DNA of 26,422 nt from a virus, in the IMG/VR virus record IMGVR_UViG_3300042923_000955, positions 1 to 26,422 of that record; one strand, 5' to 3'. Made by a program: the position numbers and the translations under genes. Positions 15,301 through 22,868 of the stretch are shown here, in pieces. Numbering within the stretch: the stretch's first letter is position 1; every line of letters begins with the position of its first letter. The notes below the pieces were generated by a model. It did not search any database and was not told the DNA's origin. It saw nothing but the letters and a program-made list of their open reading frames with translations.

Positions 15301-15490
15301 TTACCAGTCAAGTGACTTTGAAAATAAAATGGTTGATGCCGTTATAAAATTGGCCAATCGTCCCGCAATATTCAAACAGGAAGTTGATAAGCGGGAATTT
15401 TCCAGAATCTTTGCTGAGCCAATTAACGAAGAACAAGCGACATCCGAATCTTTTAAAAATATGTTGAATGGGGTGAAACCAAAACGATGA
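12305..15490 (+). CDS. Tail tape measure protein
   Basis: 1061 aa, ATG after GAGGTGAAGG. It sets tail length and is ejected with the DNA. Residues 1-280 are helical with the typical SIKSAADMQAMEAQFSQVFG start and the TSMAAFAKTTGMD segment. Residues 285-350 hold hydrophobic spans (VYVVVGSITTLAAAFGAVWL, SPIFLVIAAIGALVTAFIYF). Residues about 380-483 are a 52-residue tandem duplication. Residues 572-857 are 13 copies of a 22-residue hydrophobic repeat. The C-terminus is polar (NNYQSSDFENKMVDAVIKL). No lysozyme or peptidase motif was seen. It overlaps Dit as ATGA. Confidence 0.96.
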   Translation: MNDGSVIIDVEFNTDKARKQYQDFGNEAAQQLDNKIGKSKAFNSLSEQSVEFAKKASLSILAVGTAVAGFSIKSAADMQAMEAQFSQVFGNLEKNAQSSIDSISKETNILPNRLKPAFTSMAAFAKTTGMDTADALDLTSRATKAAADSAAFYDKSIGEVSESLQSYLKGNYENDAALGISSTETTRNAAANKLYGKSFNDLSEAQKQLTLLQMVEDGNKLSGALGQAAREGGGLENVIGNMKQAITDLGAAFGAPLLDPFLAIVQKISGAMAKLAEVFRENPALVYVVVGSITTLAAAFGAVWLKAVGFAKIGSMISTALSVLASPIFLVIAAIGALVTAFIYFYNTSDTFREKVNGAVKTLQSFMAPVGDVIEGIKLLAQAFKAIVFNDFSVSLSDLHDQFVKLFPESLWNGMTSFAQSTKGIVQGISTLAKAFKAIALDDFSMSVTNLKADFLEVFPESLWNGMTKIALGIRSLINGFKSGEKSIDPFGIALKILQSVFLGLLGPIGLFIKAFELIAKALGGGDVSKGIDKIIDAFDSLASGLESNGPKVGSSAGKAIEGILAAIASALPGIISGGLQIVAAIVSGIAQGLPSLAMSASQLIMAFTAAMLILVPQIALSATAIIVALLAALTAGLPQIIVAGGALILTLLDGITEQLPALIESAATLIVTWLTALTEHVPEIVVAGMSLIIAILDGIAQKLPDLVAAVGTLIVTFLTALSGQLASIVAAGADLLINFLSGLASKMPDIVSAALNLIVQFINGLASKAQDVINAGVNLIVQILKGIANNIDRIVSAGMDIVDATVRGILRAQDRLFKAGITLVNGLANNIRNNQSAMREAGGNLLNALIGALPGGALINNGIALVDGLLSGLMSGFENVKRTVSGWADTIASLKGPIPYDKKVLIKNGLALVSGLKEGLINGFSEVKSDVSTWANELQKGIESEFDSNYFNDLIANIPSEIPAMDALINGRLTPELVSNIGKSSSSSNAANQIINNNYQSSDFENKMVDAVIKLANRPAIFKQEVDKREFSRIFAEPINEEQATSESFKNMLNGVKPKR
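13442..13753 (+). repeat. 52-codon tandem duplication in the tape measure gene
   Basis: Two units start at 13442 and 13598, exactly 156 bp apart. Each encodes LA(Q/K)AFKAI..(N/D)DFS.S...L...F...FPESLWNGMT. The FPESLWNGMT block is identical in protein but different in codons, so the duplication is old. Confidence 0.8.
14018..14875 (+). repeat. Thirteen 22-residue repeats in the tape measure protein
   Basis: From codon 572 the protein repeats every 22 residues (66 bp): a start like LP.IV.AG, a core like LI...L.GL, and a short polar end. Copies begin LPGII, LPSLA, VPQIA, LPQII, LPALI, VPEIV, LPDLV, LASIV, MPDIV, AQDVI, IDRIV, QDRLF, QSAMR. The copies shift from hydrophobic to polar toward the C-terminus. 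Confidence 0.85.
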
Positions 15491-16977
15491 CATTTTCTGT
15501 AAATTTTAATGGGTATGAACTTGGAGAATATATTGAAGTGTTAAGAGGGTTCACTCCATTTATTGGTGCGAATTGGCAGCCTTCATTGTCAGATACAGAA
15601 GGAACCCCAAGAGGATCTGATTTTGAATACACAACATACAAGTCTAAAGTTATACCAATGCCATTTCTCATGAGAAATGATTTAGGTGAAAAGTATGATG
15701 AGTTACAGCGTATTTTAAACGTATCTGAACCCAAACCTTTGATTTTCGGCAATCTCCCAAATAGAGTTTTCTATGCAATCCCCAAGGAAACAATCAGCTT
15801 TGATGAAATAGTTTTTTTAGGTAAGGGTACTATTAACTGGGTTATTCCTGAGAGTATTGCCCGATCAACTATCGTACAACAGTTTCCAGCTACACTCAAC
15901 TCGGATGGTATTCTTGAAGCAATTGTAACGAACAACGGATCAGAATCCGCTTGGTTAGACTATGATATTCATATGAACCATGAAAATGGTTATATTGGAG
16001 TTGTTTCTGAGTATGGTGCTATTCAGCTTGGAAAAATTGATGAAACGGATACTGTACCGGCTGAAAAGTCGGAGTGGTTGGTTAATGCAATTGGTTTTGA
16101 GGCATTGAATACTTGGACAACAAATGCTGGGTTCGTACCATTTAAACCATCAGATTTTGTCAAAGTCGGTTCTTGGAAATCAGAGATTAACAAAGGACAA
16201 ACCTATCTTAATTGGTCAAATCTTGGAACAGGGACTAAGTATCATGGTGTAACCAAACAGTTACAACTGCCTGCCGATAGTCATGGAGAGGTCGGAGTTA
16301 GTGACAAGTGGGCTCTCCAATTTAAACCTTGGTTTGCGAATACACAAATTGAGGGTGGAGGAGTACAGGCAATTATCTTAGCTACTGCAGATGGTAATTA
16401 TCGAACAGGCATTATGATTCAAAAAGATCGACGATGGAACAATAATTTCAAAATGATTGTGTTTGATGGTGGTTTATCAAACGAAGGAGCCGCAACTACA
16501 AAATTTACTTCCAAGTATTTTGATTTAGCTGAAGCTAACAATAAATTTACAGCTTGGGATAGTGGTATGTTCGAAATTTCCAAAAAAGGAAAGCAAATTG
16601 TTATTAAGTTCCCAGATGGTGGTTCACACACTGTAAATGATTCAGATGACACTAAAGTTTATACAAACGTAACAATCATGTCTGCCGCACATGGAACCAG
16701 TACTCCTTTACGAAATATGGGGTGGCTTTATGTCAAACTAAGAAAAGATAACGTGTATTATGACAAAGATGTTCCAAACCGTTTTGCAAAGTCAACGGAT
16801 ATCTATATTGATGGTGAAGCGGGAAAGGCTTATGAGAATGAGAAACCAATTGCACATGTAATCGGTAGCAATTTCTTTCTTGTGCCACCAGGAGAAACAA
16901 AGATTCAGTTTTCTTATTCAGACTTCAGCGATCCAAGACCTGATGTTGTAGTAAGTATGCGAGAGGTGTATGGATGA
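15487..16977 (+). CDS. Distal tail protein (Dit) with inserted carbohydrate-binding-like domain
   Basis: 496 aa, about twice a classical Dit; ATG overlaps the tape-measure stop (ATGA). Residues 1-125 are the Dit ring domain (VNFNGYELGEYIEVLRGFTPF, KVIPMPFLMRNDLGEKYDELQRIL, PLIFGNLPNRVFYA). The galectin-like half starts near 135 (FPATLNSDGILEAIVTNNGSE) and is closed by NEKPIAHVIGSNFFLVPPGETKIQF near 455. Between about 205 and 440 lies an inserted beta-sandwich (YLNWSNLGTGTKYHGVTKQLQLP, WALQFKPWFANTQIEGGGVQAI, MIVFDGGLS), resembling carbohydrate-binding modules. It forms the hexameric hub of the baseplate and probably adds weak cell-wall sugar binding. Confidence 0.87.
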   Translation: MTFSVNFNGYELGEYIEVLRGFTPFIGANWQPSLSDTEGTPRGSDFEYTTYKSKVIPMPFLMRNDLGEKYDELQRILNVSEPKPLIFGNLPNRVFYAIPKETISFDEIVFLGKGTINWVIPESIARSTIVQQFPATLNSDGILEAIVTNNGSESAWLDYDIHMNHENGYIGVVSEYGAIQLGKIDETDTVPAEKSEWLVNAIGFEALNTWTTNAGFVPFKPSDFVKVGSWKSEINKGQTYLNWSNLGTGTKYHGVTKQLQLPADSHGEVGVSDKWALQFKPWFANTQIEGGGVQAIILATADGNYRTGIMIQKDRRWNNNFKMIVFDGGLSNEGAATTKFTSKYFDLAEANNKFTAWDSGMFEISKKGKQIVIKFPDGGSHTVNDSDDTKVYTNVTIMSAAHGTSTPLRNMGWLYVKLRKDNVYYDKDVPNRFAKSTDIYIDGEAGKAYENEKPIAHVIGSNFFLVPPGETKIQFSYSDFSDPRPDVVVSMREVYG

Positions 16978-19900
16978 TGACAGAGATCCCAATCATAGCG
17001 GTAAAGAGTCAGTACGATCAAGTACTGACTTTTTTTAATAATGCGGCACCAAAGGCGATGCATTTCAAAAACGATCGTCTCCACGAATATGTCAAAGGAA
17101 ATGCTAGCCAGTTCACATTTAAAACTGCAGCAAAACATCCGGATTCTCAATATCTTATCGAAGGCAATAAGCTGGCTTTTCGATGGAAAAATAAAGACTA
17201 TGACTTGAATATTGTCAAAGTTGTTAGAGACGAAAAAGTCGTTGAGATCACAGCTTATTCAACTATGTTTGAACTTCTGTACGAGACTCGGAGAGAATAT
17301 ACCGGAAATTCAATGACTTTCGAACAGTATCTAAATGTTTTTGATCCAGAGCATGTTCTTGTTGTAGGAGTAAATGAAGTTTCTTCAGCTAAAATTTCGA
17401 ATAAGTGGGAAGGGACCCAAACAATCCTTGCCAGATTGTTTTCTTTAGCAACTGTATTCTCAGCAGAGCTTGAATTCGTAACCGAATTGAATGATGACTA
17501 TACCCTGAAACAAGTTACCTTGAATGTATATAAAGAATATTCAGATGGACTCAATCAAGGGATAGGTCAAAATCGTTCAGATGTCATATTAAAGTATGGT
17601 AAAGGAATAACAGGTATTACTAAAACCTCTGATATCAGTGATGGTATCTATACCGCTATATTGGCTTATGGAAAAGACGGTCTTTCAATCAACGACATCG
17701 AACGTAATTGGTATAACGAAGATGGCAATCTGGAATATTTCACACGAAAAGGACAACCAAGAATTTATGCCCCATTAGCTAGAGATAATTTTCCGTCCAA
17801 CTTATTTGCCAGTGAAAATGAGCGCTATATTGGTTATGAAGCAGAAGATACCGAGTATACTTCGCAAGAAGCTTTACTAGGATATATGCTTTCTGAACTC
17901 AAAAAGCTGAGTGTGCCAGAAGTGACTTATGAAATTGATGGTAAATTCGATGTGGATGTTGGGGATACGATCATAGTTGAGGATGACGGCTATAATCCTA
18001 CATTATATTTATCTGTACGTGTGGCTGAAACTGAAAAGAGTCTGTCCAATCCATCTATCCGTAAAGCAGTTATTTCAAATGTGAAAGAATTAAGCTCTGA
18101 AATCGATGCTTCGCTGTTGGCTCAGGTTCAAGCTTTAATTGAAGCGAACAAAACATACACCTTCGAAATCCTTACAAGCAGCGGAATCGTATTTAAGAAT
18201 GGATTCGGAAGTACCACATTAACTGCTCGTGTTAGAGATGGTATCAAGGATGTAACAGATACCTTTAGTCTGAAATGGTATAAAGATGGCACTTTGTTTT
18301 CAAACACCAAGACAGTGACAATCAATGCTGCGGATATCGAAGAAAAGGCAGTCTTTCGTTTTGAAGTAGCAGACGATTCGGGGAATGTGCGTGGTGGTGC
18401 TGAGGTGACGGTTACCAATATTGATGATGGTAAAAAAGGAGAACCAGGCGAAACATATCATCCGCATCGTGGATATTTGATGGCAGACGGTACCTTTACC
18501 AAGGTTTATCCGAATGAGAATTTACTTTCAATTTCTAGATTCGAAAAAACTGCTTCTAGGGAATTTGTAAATGATTCAAGATGGGATTTAGCTCCGATAT
18601 TTGAAAAATATGGTATCGGGATCGAATATACAATATCGTTTGATTTGAAATCTGCTGTTTCAGGTCCAATACAAGTTTATTCTCAAAATGGATCTGGAAC
18701 TAAGTACAACATTGGAACAACTACAGTCCAAGCAACAACTGAATACAAACGCTATAGTGTGACGGTTACTCCACAACTACAAACAGGAACAACTATGACC
18801 CAAGCGCTCTTGGCATTTTACGGGGTATACGATAGTGGACGTATACCAACTATTAAGAATGTTAAGGTTGAGTTGGGGAGTCTTTCTACTGTGGACATAC
18901 CTTCGCCGAATGAGAATTATAGCGAAGCCTATCCAAAATATGAAGGATTCTATTCAGATACGAATCAAGTTGGGTCTGATAATCCTGACGATTACAAACC
19001 ATGGACACCCTTCATGGGACCACAAGGGGGACAAGGCCCCAAAGGAGATTCAGCACCACTCATTTCTTTATCAGGAGCAACCCAAGCAATCACAGTTGAT
19101 AAAGATGGAAAGATCACTCCAGCTTCTAGTTTTGCGGTGACCGGAACTGCAGTGAACACCGCTATCTCAAATTGGACGTATAGTCTAAACGGTGGGAATT
19201 TTGGTTCAGCTGTTCCGACAGGAGTTACCCGATCAGGTAACATTGTGACGATCGATCCTACAAAAACTGTATTTGATACGCTAACCATCAAGGCGGCAGA
19301 TGCGACTGTGAGCGATGTATTCACCATTTCTAGAATCAAAGACGGTGGCGAAGGTCCTTCTGGCGCAGATGCCTATACTGTATTTCTTACGAACGAATCC
19401 TACACCTTTGTGGGATCAACGACTGCAGCATTGGCTGGATCAACAACAACACAAATTGTGATTTACAAGGGAATCAGTAAAATAAATCCTACTGCGATAT
19501 CTGTCGGAACTATGCCAACAGGAATGACTTCTACAGTTAGCGGACTTGGTACAGCAATCATTACATTTACAGTCACTACGGCTATGACAAGTAAGAGTGG
19601 TACTGTGCCAATCACAATCACAGCTGATGGCAAAACATTCACGAAGCAGTTTTCTTACGCTCTATCTTTACAAGGGGCAACAGGGAACACTGGCAAAGGG
19701 GTTGCTGCGGAAGAAATCAGCTATGCTATTTCTCAAGATGGAACAACTCCGCCAACGTCTGGATGGTCAGGGACAAGACCCACACCTAAAGCGGGCTGGT
19801 ATATGTGGACACGTACCAGATTCAAATATACGGACAATACCTACAGTGCTTATTTCTATCTTGTCGCTCAACAAGGCAAAGATGCGATTATTATTTCTGC

Positions 19901-20687
19901 AACACCACCCACTAATCCATCAAAAGAAGACTTGTGGCAGGATCCAAATGATGCAACAGGCACTGTGTATAGATGGGATGGTACGTCATGGGTTCATTGG
20001 GGAGTGTCAATTGATAATCTGATTGTAAGTAATGTTCAGATTGAAAATGGCGTGTTCAAACGTGTAGAAGGTACTGTAATTGTTGGATCAAAGTTTGTTA
20101 ACAGCTTCAGTTACAATGATGGCGGCGTTACCTATACAGGAAGTACCACTATTGAAGATGGTAACGTGATTATTGAAAGAAATGGTTCAGATGGATCTAC
20201 GTGGAAAACGAGCTTGGATCGTTCTTTAGGTTTCCAAGATACCTACAAATCTGGTCCTTCAGCACCTTCTAGAGTTACTCAATTAGGGCAAGGTAAATTA
20301 TATATGGTGGAAGCTGGTGTGGGGGGCTACCTGCCTGCAGCAGCTTTAAATCCTGCAAGTTGGACAAATTTATCTTATGCATCAGGATTTACAACAGCAG
20401 AAAATAACCCATGTCAGTATCGGAAAGTTCAATTGGTGGACGGATCTTGGGAGTTGCAGCTAAGGGGGCAGATCAAGCCAACGTCTGGTGATTTTAGTAC
20501 AACTGCTTCACCAACAGGAGGTATATTGCCTGCTGGATTTAGACCAATAAGAAATGAGCTAGTGACAGCTGCTGATAGCACCAAAAAAGGTGCTCGGGTA
20601 GTTGTTTTGGCAACTGGGGAAATCCAAATCAATACACCAAATGGAGGGAACTATGTTTCTTTTGGTGGTATAAGGATCGCATTGTAG
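16974..20687 (+). CDS. Tail-associated protein (Tal) fused to receptor-binding modules
   Basis: 1237 aa, overlapping Dit as ATGA. Residues 1-375 are the Prophage_tail/gp44-like hub (FTFKTAAKHPDSQYLIEGNKLAFR, TMFELLYETRREYTGNSMTFEQYL; VTYEIDGKFDVDVGDTIIV near 325). Residues 395-485 are Ig-like (FSLKWYKDGTLFSN). Residues about 520-650 are a beta-rich binding module (YTISFDLKSAVSGPIQVYSQ). Short collagen-like links follow: GPQGGQGPKGD near 682, GPSGAD near 795, QGATGNTGKG near 902. The C-terminus (LDRSLGFQDTYKSGP to GEIQINTPNGGNYVSFGGIRIAL, ends shown) is a receptor-binding-type head. No lytic catalytic motif is evident. An intrinsic-terminator sequence lies only 33 nt into the gene. Confidence 0.9.
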   Translation: MMTEIPIIAVKSQYDQVLTFFNNAAPKAMHFKNDRLHEYVKGNASQFTFKTAAKHPDSQYLIEGNKLAFRWKNKDYDLNIVKVVRDEKVVEITAYSTMFELLYETRREYTGNSMTFEQYLNVFDPEHVLVVGVNEVSSAKISNKWEGTQTILARLFSLATVFSAELEFVTELNDDYTLKQVTLNVYKEYSDGLNQGIGQNRSDVILKYGKGITGITKTSDISDGIYTAILAYGKDGLSINDIERNWYNEDGNLEYFTRKGQPRIYAPLARDNFPSNLFASENERYIGYEAEDTEYTSQEALLGYMLSELKKLSVPEVTYEIDGKFDVDVGDTIIVEDDGYNPTLYLSVRVAETEKSLSNPSIRKAVISNVKELSSEIDASLLAQVQALIEANKTYTFEILTSSGIVFKNGFGSTTLTARVRDGIKDVTDTFSLKWYKDGTLFSNTKTVTINAADIEEKAVFRFEVADDSGNVRGGAEVTVTNIDDGKKGEPGETYHPHRGYLMADGTFTKVYPNENLLSISRFEKTASREFVNDSRWDLAPIFEKYGIGIEYTISFDLKSAVSGPIQVYSQNGSGTKYNIGTTTVQATTEYKRYSVTVTPQLQTGTTMTQALLAFYGVYDSGRIPTIKNVKVELGSLSTVDIPSPNENYSEAYPKYEGFYSDTNQVGSDNPDDYKPWTPFMGPQGGQGPKGDSAPLISLSGATQAITVDKDGKITPASSFAVTGTAVNTAISNWTYSLNGGNFGSAVPTGVTRSGNIVTIDPTKTVFDTLTIKAADATVSDVFTISRIKDGGEGPSGADAYTVFLTNESYTFVGSTTAALAGSTTTQIVIYKGISKINPTAISVGTMPTGMTSTVSGLGTAIITFTVTTAMTSKSGTVPITITADGKTFTKQFSYALSLQGATGNTGKGVAAEEISYAISQDGTTPPTSGWSGTRPTPKAGWYMWTRTRFKYTDNTYSAYFYLVAQQGKDAIIISATPPTNPSKEDLWQDPNDATGTVYRWDGTSWVHWGVSIDNLIVSNVQIENGVFKRVEGTVIVGSKFVNSFSYNDGGVTYTGSTTIEDGNVIIERNGSDGSTWKTSLDRSLGFQDTYKSGPSAPSRVTQLGQGKLYMVEAGVGGYLPAAALNPASWTNLSYASGFTTAENNPCQYRKVQLVDGSWELQLRGQIKPTSGDFSTTASPTGGILPAGFRPIRNELVTAADSTKKGARVVVLATGEIQINTPNGGNYVSFGGIRIAL
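17003..17036 (+). terminator. Terminator-like hairpin inside the Tal coding start
   Basis: AGTCAGTAC (17007-17015) pairs perfectly with GTACTGACT (17022-17030) over a 6-nt loop, followed directly by T's to 17036; AAAG before it extends the stem with those T's. It encodes SQYDQVLTFF. As a structure it is as good as the real terminators in this window. Confidence 0.55.
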
Positions 20688-20700
20688 AGGAGGAGAGACT

Positions 20701-20904
20701 ATGTTTCGATGGACCAGCATTACCCCCGTTTACTCAGCTGACGGAACAATTTTGGAATACAACATTGCTGTAGATGCACAAAATGATCAAAGGGAATCTG
20801 CGTATGGACAAATTACTGTTAAACCAGAAGATCTTGATCTAAGTGAAATCAATCGTGTTTCTAAAGCAAAACTCATAGAAATGTTAACAGAGGAGCAAGC
20901 ATAG
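20701..20904 (+). CDS. Small conserved-type protein after the receptor-binding gene
   Basis: 67 aa, ATG after GAGGAGGAG. It begins MFRWTSITPVYSADGTILEYNIA, has DLDLSEINRVSKAKLIEMLTEEQ as a final helix, and no membrane segment. Proteins of this size are usual between tail fibre and holin genes, and may be baseplate accessory or fibre chaperones; the role here is unknown. Its stop codon sits in the loop of the following terminator. Confidence 0.75.
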   Translation: MFRWTSITPVYSADGTILEYNIAVDAQNDQRESAYGQITVKPEDLDLSEINRVSKAKLIEMLTEEQA

Positions 20905-20918
20905 CGCTTGCTCTTTTT
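20893..20918 (+). terminator. Terminator between tail and lysis genes
   Basis: GAGCAAGC (20893-20900), loop ATAGC that includes the stop codon, GCTTGCTC (20906-20913), then TTTTT. Confidence 0.8.
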
Positions 20919-20959
20919 ATGTTGCTAACTGTCAAAAATAGAAAAGGAAAGTGAGATAT

Positions 20960-21403
20960 ATGGATATGAAAATGTTGTTATGGGCACAGGAAATGATGAA
21001 GGATGAATATGGGAAAATTGTGATTTGGCTGGTATTTATTTTGGTTCTAATGGCGATTGATGTATTAACTGGTTTTATCCAAGCTTATACCAATCATGAC
21101 TTGAAGTCTGGAAAGATGAGTACTGGTTTGTTGAAGAAATTCGCCTTGCTCTTGGTTATGGTAGCAATCGTTCCTTTGACAGTGGTATTGCCTGGTATTG
21201 TTTCTGTCACCGTGATTATTAGTGTTTACACCTTAGAAATGGTAAATGAATTGATCAGTATCTTGGAGAATTTAAACAAGCTAGGTGTTGGCACAAATAT
21301 CTTTGATCCTATTATGAAACGATTAAAAGTAAATAATGAAACTCCGACTGAAGAAAAACCAGACTATGGCGATGGTCAGGAGTTTACAGAAAAGAAAGAG
21401 TAG
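20960..21403 (+). CDS. Holin (Phage_holin_4 / toxin-secretion lysis holin family)
   Basis: 147 aa from ATG at 20960 (AAAGGAAAGTGA upstream); GTG at 20951 is less likely. The family signature LMAIDVLTGFIQAYTNHDLKSGKMSTGLLKKF is clear (core IDVLTGFIQA and KSGKMSTGLLKK). Hydrophobic spans are at about 18-40, 65-80 and 83-100, followed by an acidic soluble tail (EEKPDYGDGQEFTEKKE). It opens the membrane to release the amidase at the end of infection. A terminator overlaps its stop. Confidence 0.93.
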   Translation: MDMKMLLWAQEMMKDEYGKIVIWLVFILVLMAIDVLTGFIQAYTNHDLKSGKMSTGLLKKFALLLVMVAIVPLTVVLPGIVSVTVIISVYTLEMVNELISILENLNKLGVGTNIFDPIMKRLKVNNETPTEEKPDYGDGQEFTEKKE

Positions 21404-21422
21404 CCTATAAGTTGCTCTTTTT
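21398..21422 (+). terminator. Weak terminator overlapping the holin stop
   Basis: GAGTAGC (21398-21404) and GTTGCTC (21411-21417) pair with two wobble pairs over a 6-nt loop, then TTTTT. The holin TAG is in the 5' arm. It probably attenuates transcription into the amidase gene. Confidence 0.6.
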
Positions 21423-21442
21423 AACATGAAGGGATGATGAAT

Positions 21443-21697
21443 ATGAGAAACAAAGAGAATTTTATAAGTGACTTTGAAAAAGTTGCTAACGAGCAAACAC
21501 TTCGAACGGTTGATCCAGTAGAAGATGCTTCACATGCAATGAATCAATCAAATGAACTTAAATATGTACTTCCAAATGAGTTCAGCAAAACAGGCAAGGA
21601 TGAATCCTTCATATTCGAGAAGAATCTGCGTGAAAAGACGGGGGCTGATTTAGGCGAAGTATTAGAAGATTATTTTTATATAGGAAGAGGTGAGTAG
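21443..21697 (+). CDS. Unknown 84-aa protein in the lysis cassette
   Basis: ATG at 21443 chosen for its spacing from AAGGGATG; ATGs at 21434 and 21437 are in frame. The soluble acidic protein begins MRNKENFISDFEKVANEQTL and ends GADLGEVLEDYFYIGRGE. No membrane segment or motif is seen and no family is recognised. It lies between holin and endolysin and ends 1 nt before the amidase start, so it may affect lysis timing; this is positional inference only. Confidence 0.7.
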   Translation: MRNKENFISDFEKVANEQTLRTVDPVEDASHAMNQSNELKYVLPNEFSKTGKDESFIFEKNLREKTGADLGEVLEDYFYIGRGE

Positions 21698-21698
21698 A

Positions 21699-22514
21699 AT
21701 GGCGTTTAAAGATTCACATGGTGGTCATTGGGGATTAAATATGATGGATCCTGGTGCTTTAGGCTGCGGATATAAAGAAGCTGAAATAGCACATAAAATA
21801 AACGAATTGATGCGCTCTTATACTGGCGTACCAGATACTTCAGATTATAAAGCGACCTCAGTCAATCACAACTTGGGGAATATTGTAACGAATATGAACA
21901 ACTTTCCGGGAGATTATCATATTAGTAATCACTTGAATGCTTTTAATGGTACTGCGAAGGGTGTCGAAGTTTGGTATTGGGCGGGCGATGAATCGGCTAG
22001 ACAAATGGCAGAAAAAGTTTCTGCTACTATTGCCAAAGTAACTGGGCTATTTAACCGAGGTGCAAAAGCAACTACTAGCTTGTATGTTATTCGCAACTCA
22101 AACGGGCGCACATTACTTATTGAATGGGGCTTTATTGATAATCAGGGCGACATGAATAAGTTGCTTCCAAATCTTGATAAGGCAGTTCAAGAAGTTGTTA
22201 AATTATTTGGATATACGATCAATTCAAATAATCAAGAATCAGTAATCAAAGACACACCAGAAATCGAAAAAATCTTAGGGGGAATTGGCATGTTTATTTA
22301 TTGGCAACCACAAGCAAAAGGAAATATCAGTGATGGATATGGCGTATGGGGGAATAAACGATTTCATCTGAACAATGATGAAAAAGTCAAACACTTCAGA
22401 GCGATGGTGAGTAATGCAACAGGTGCAGCTTGCAGGGAATATCGTTGGCCTCGTGGGAGCGAACAAATCAAAACTGTAGAAAGTTTTACGGATCTTCAAA
22501 AAACAGTTATTTAG
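21699..22514 (+). CDS. Endolysin, N-acetylmuramoyl-L-alanine amidase (Amidase_3)
   Basis: 271 aa from ATG at 21699 (GAGGTGAG upstream; GTG at 21690 overlaps that site). The catalytic domain (1-172) has the zinc set H7 (DSHGGH), E27 (GYKEAEIA) and H78 (HISNHLNA), and the catalytic Glu E142 (LIEWGFIDN). A linker (173-192) leads to a C-terminal wall-binding domain (198-271: YWQPQAKGNISDGYGVW, VKHFRAMVSNATGAACREYRWP). It cleaves the amide between MurNAc and the stem peptide after the holin opens the membrane. An internal start at codon 198 would make the binding domain alone. Confidence 0.94.
   Translation: MAFKDSHGGHWGLNMMDPGALGCGYKEAEIAHKINELMRSYTGVPDTSDYKATSVNHNLGNIVTNMNNFPGDYHISNHLNAFNGTAKGVEVWYWAGDESARQMAEKVSATIAKVTGLFNRGAKATTSLYVIRNSNGRTLLIEWGFIDNQGDMNKLLPNLDKAVQEVVKLFGYTINSNNQESVIKDTPEIEKILGGIGMFIYWQPQAKGNISDGYGVWGNKRFHLNNDEKVKHFRAMVSNATGAACREYRWPRGSEQIKTVESFTDLQKTVI
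22290..22514 (+). CDS. Wall-binding domain made separately from the endolysin gene
   Basis: ATG at 22290 is in frame (codon 198) and has AGGGGGA (22277-22283) 6 nt upstream. The product (74 aa) is exactly the C-terminal binding domain. Enterococcal phage endolysins are known in which extra binding domains made from an internal start join the full-length enzyme. The signal is clear; its use here is inferred. Confidence 0.55.
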   Translation: MFIYWQPQAKGNISDGYGVWGNKRFHLNNDEKVKHFRAMVSNATGAACREYRWPRGSEQIKTVESFTDLQKTVI

Positions 22515-22521
22515 AAAAAAT

Positions 22522-22539
22522 AGCCCGCTTCTGCGGGCT
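22522..22539. terminator. GC-rich hairpin after the endolysin
   Basis: AGCCCGC (22522-22528), TTCT, GCGGGCT (22533-22539). In plus direction it is followed by only TG; in minus direction by A then TTTTTT. It could stop minus-strand transcripts well and plus-strand transcripts weakly. Confidence 0.6.
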
Positions 22540-22617
22540 TGTACATAGAGTATTCTCTTTCCTTGCTTTAAAGATGCTTCTAATGTAGAATTTTTGTGGC
22601 GACATTAAATCGTCAAT

Positions 22618-22679
22618 GAAGAGTATTAGGCGGTGGAAGCTTGGGGAAGTGTGCCTAATACTCTTCTTCTTTATTTTAG
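22618..22679 (+). terminator. 14-bp stem-loop with T-rich tail
   Basis: Perfect arms at 22618-22631 and 22653-22666, loop of 21 nt, followed by TTCTTTATTTT. It probably ends the late operon. Confidence 0.6.
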
Positions 22680-22807
22680 CATCATTTCTATTTAATAGAT
22701 ATTATTGATTAGAAAATCGTCATAAATTGGTTGAGTTTGATTAATAAAAGTTGTAATGTAGACTCATACCAACCAATCCAATTTTTCATTTGTTTACTCT
22801 CTTTGGG

Positions 22808-22838
22808 TCCACTCTATCATAACTAGAGTGGATTTTTT
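22808..22838 (+). terminator. Intrinsic terminator
   Basis: TCCACTCTA (22808-22816), 7-nt loop, TAGAGTGGA (22824-22832), TTTTTT. It lies immediately upstream of a promoter, so it separates the late operon from the tRNA unit. Confidence 0.8.
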
Positions 22839-22839
22839 G

Positions 22840-22868
22840 TTGAAATAAAAACTATGTTCTTGTAGAAT
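22840..22868 (+). promoter_or_regulatory. Promoter reading toward the tRNA gene
   Basis: TTGAAA (22840-22845), 17-bp spacer, TAGAAT (22863-22868). A transcript would start near 22875, pass two hairpins (22875-22894 and 22918-22938) and enter the tRNA at 22946. Confidence 0.65.

Larger units (their letters stand above)
22540..22839. other. Gene-poor hairpin-rich region
   Basis: No gene with a good ribosome site was found. Structures: GAAGAGTATTAGGC (22618-22631) with GCCTAATACTCTTC (22653-22666), a perfect 14-bp stem with a T-rich tail; ATTGGTTGAGT (22726-22736) pairing with ACTC (22762-22765) and AACCAAT (22771-22777); and TCCACTCTA/TAGAGTGGA with six T's (22808-22838). A 30-codon frame at 22616-22708 overlaps the 14-bp stem. 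Confidence 0.6.

Noticed and set aside
16974-20687. Endopeptidase or lysozyme activity in Tal
   Set aside because: The N-terminal fold matches a tail hub, but no Zn, Cys/His or Glu catalytic motif was recognised.
22730-22800. 26-codon minus-strand frame MKNWIGWYESTLQ
   Set aside because: No good ribosome site and it coincides with a stem-loop.
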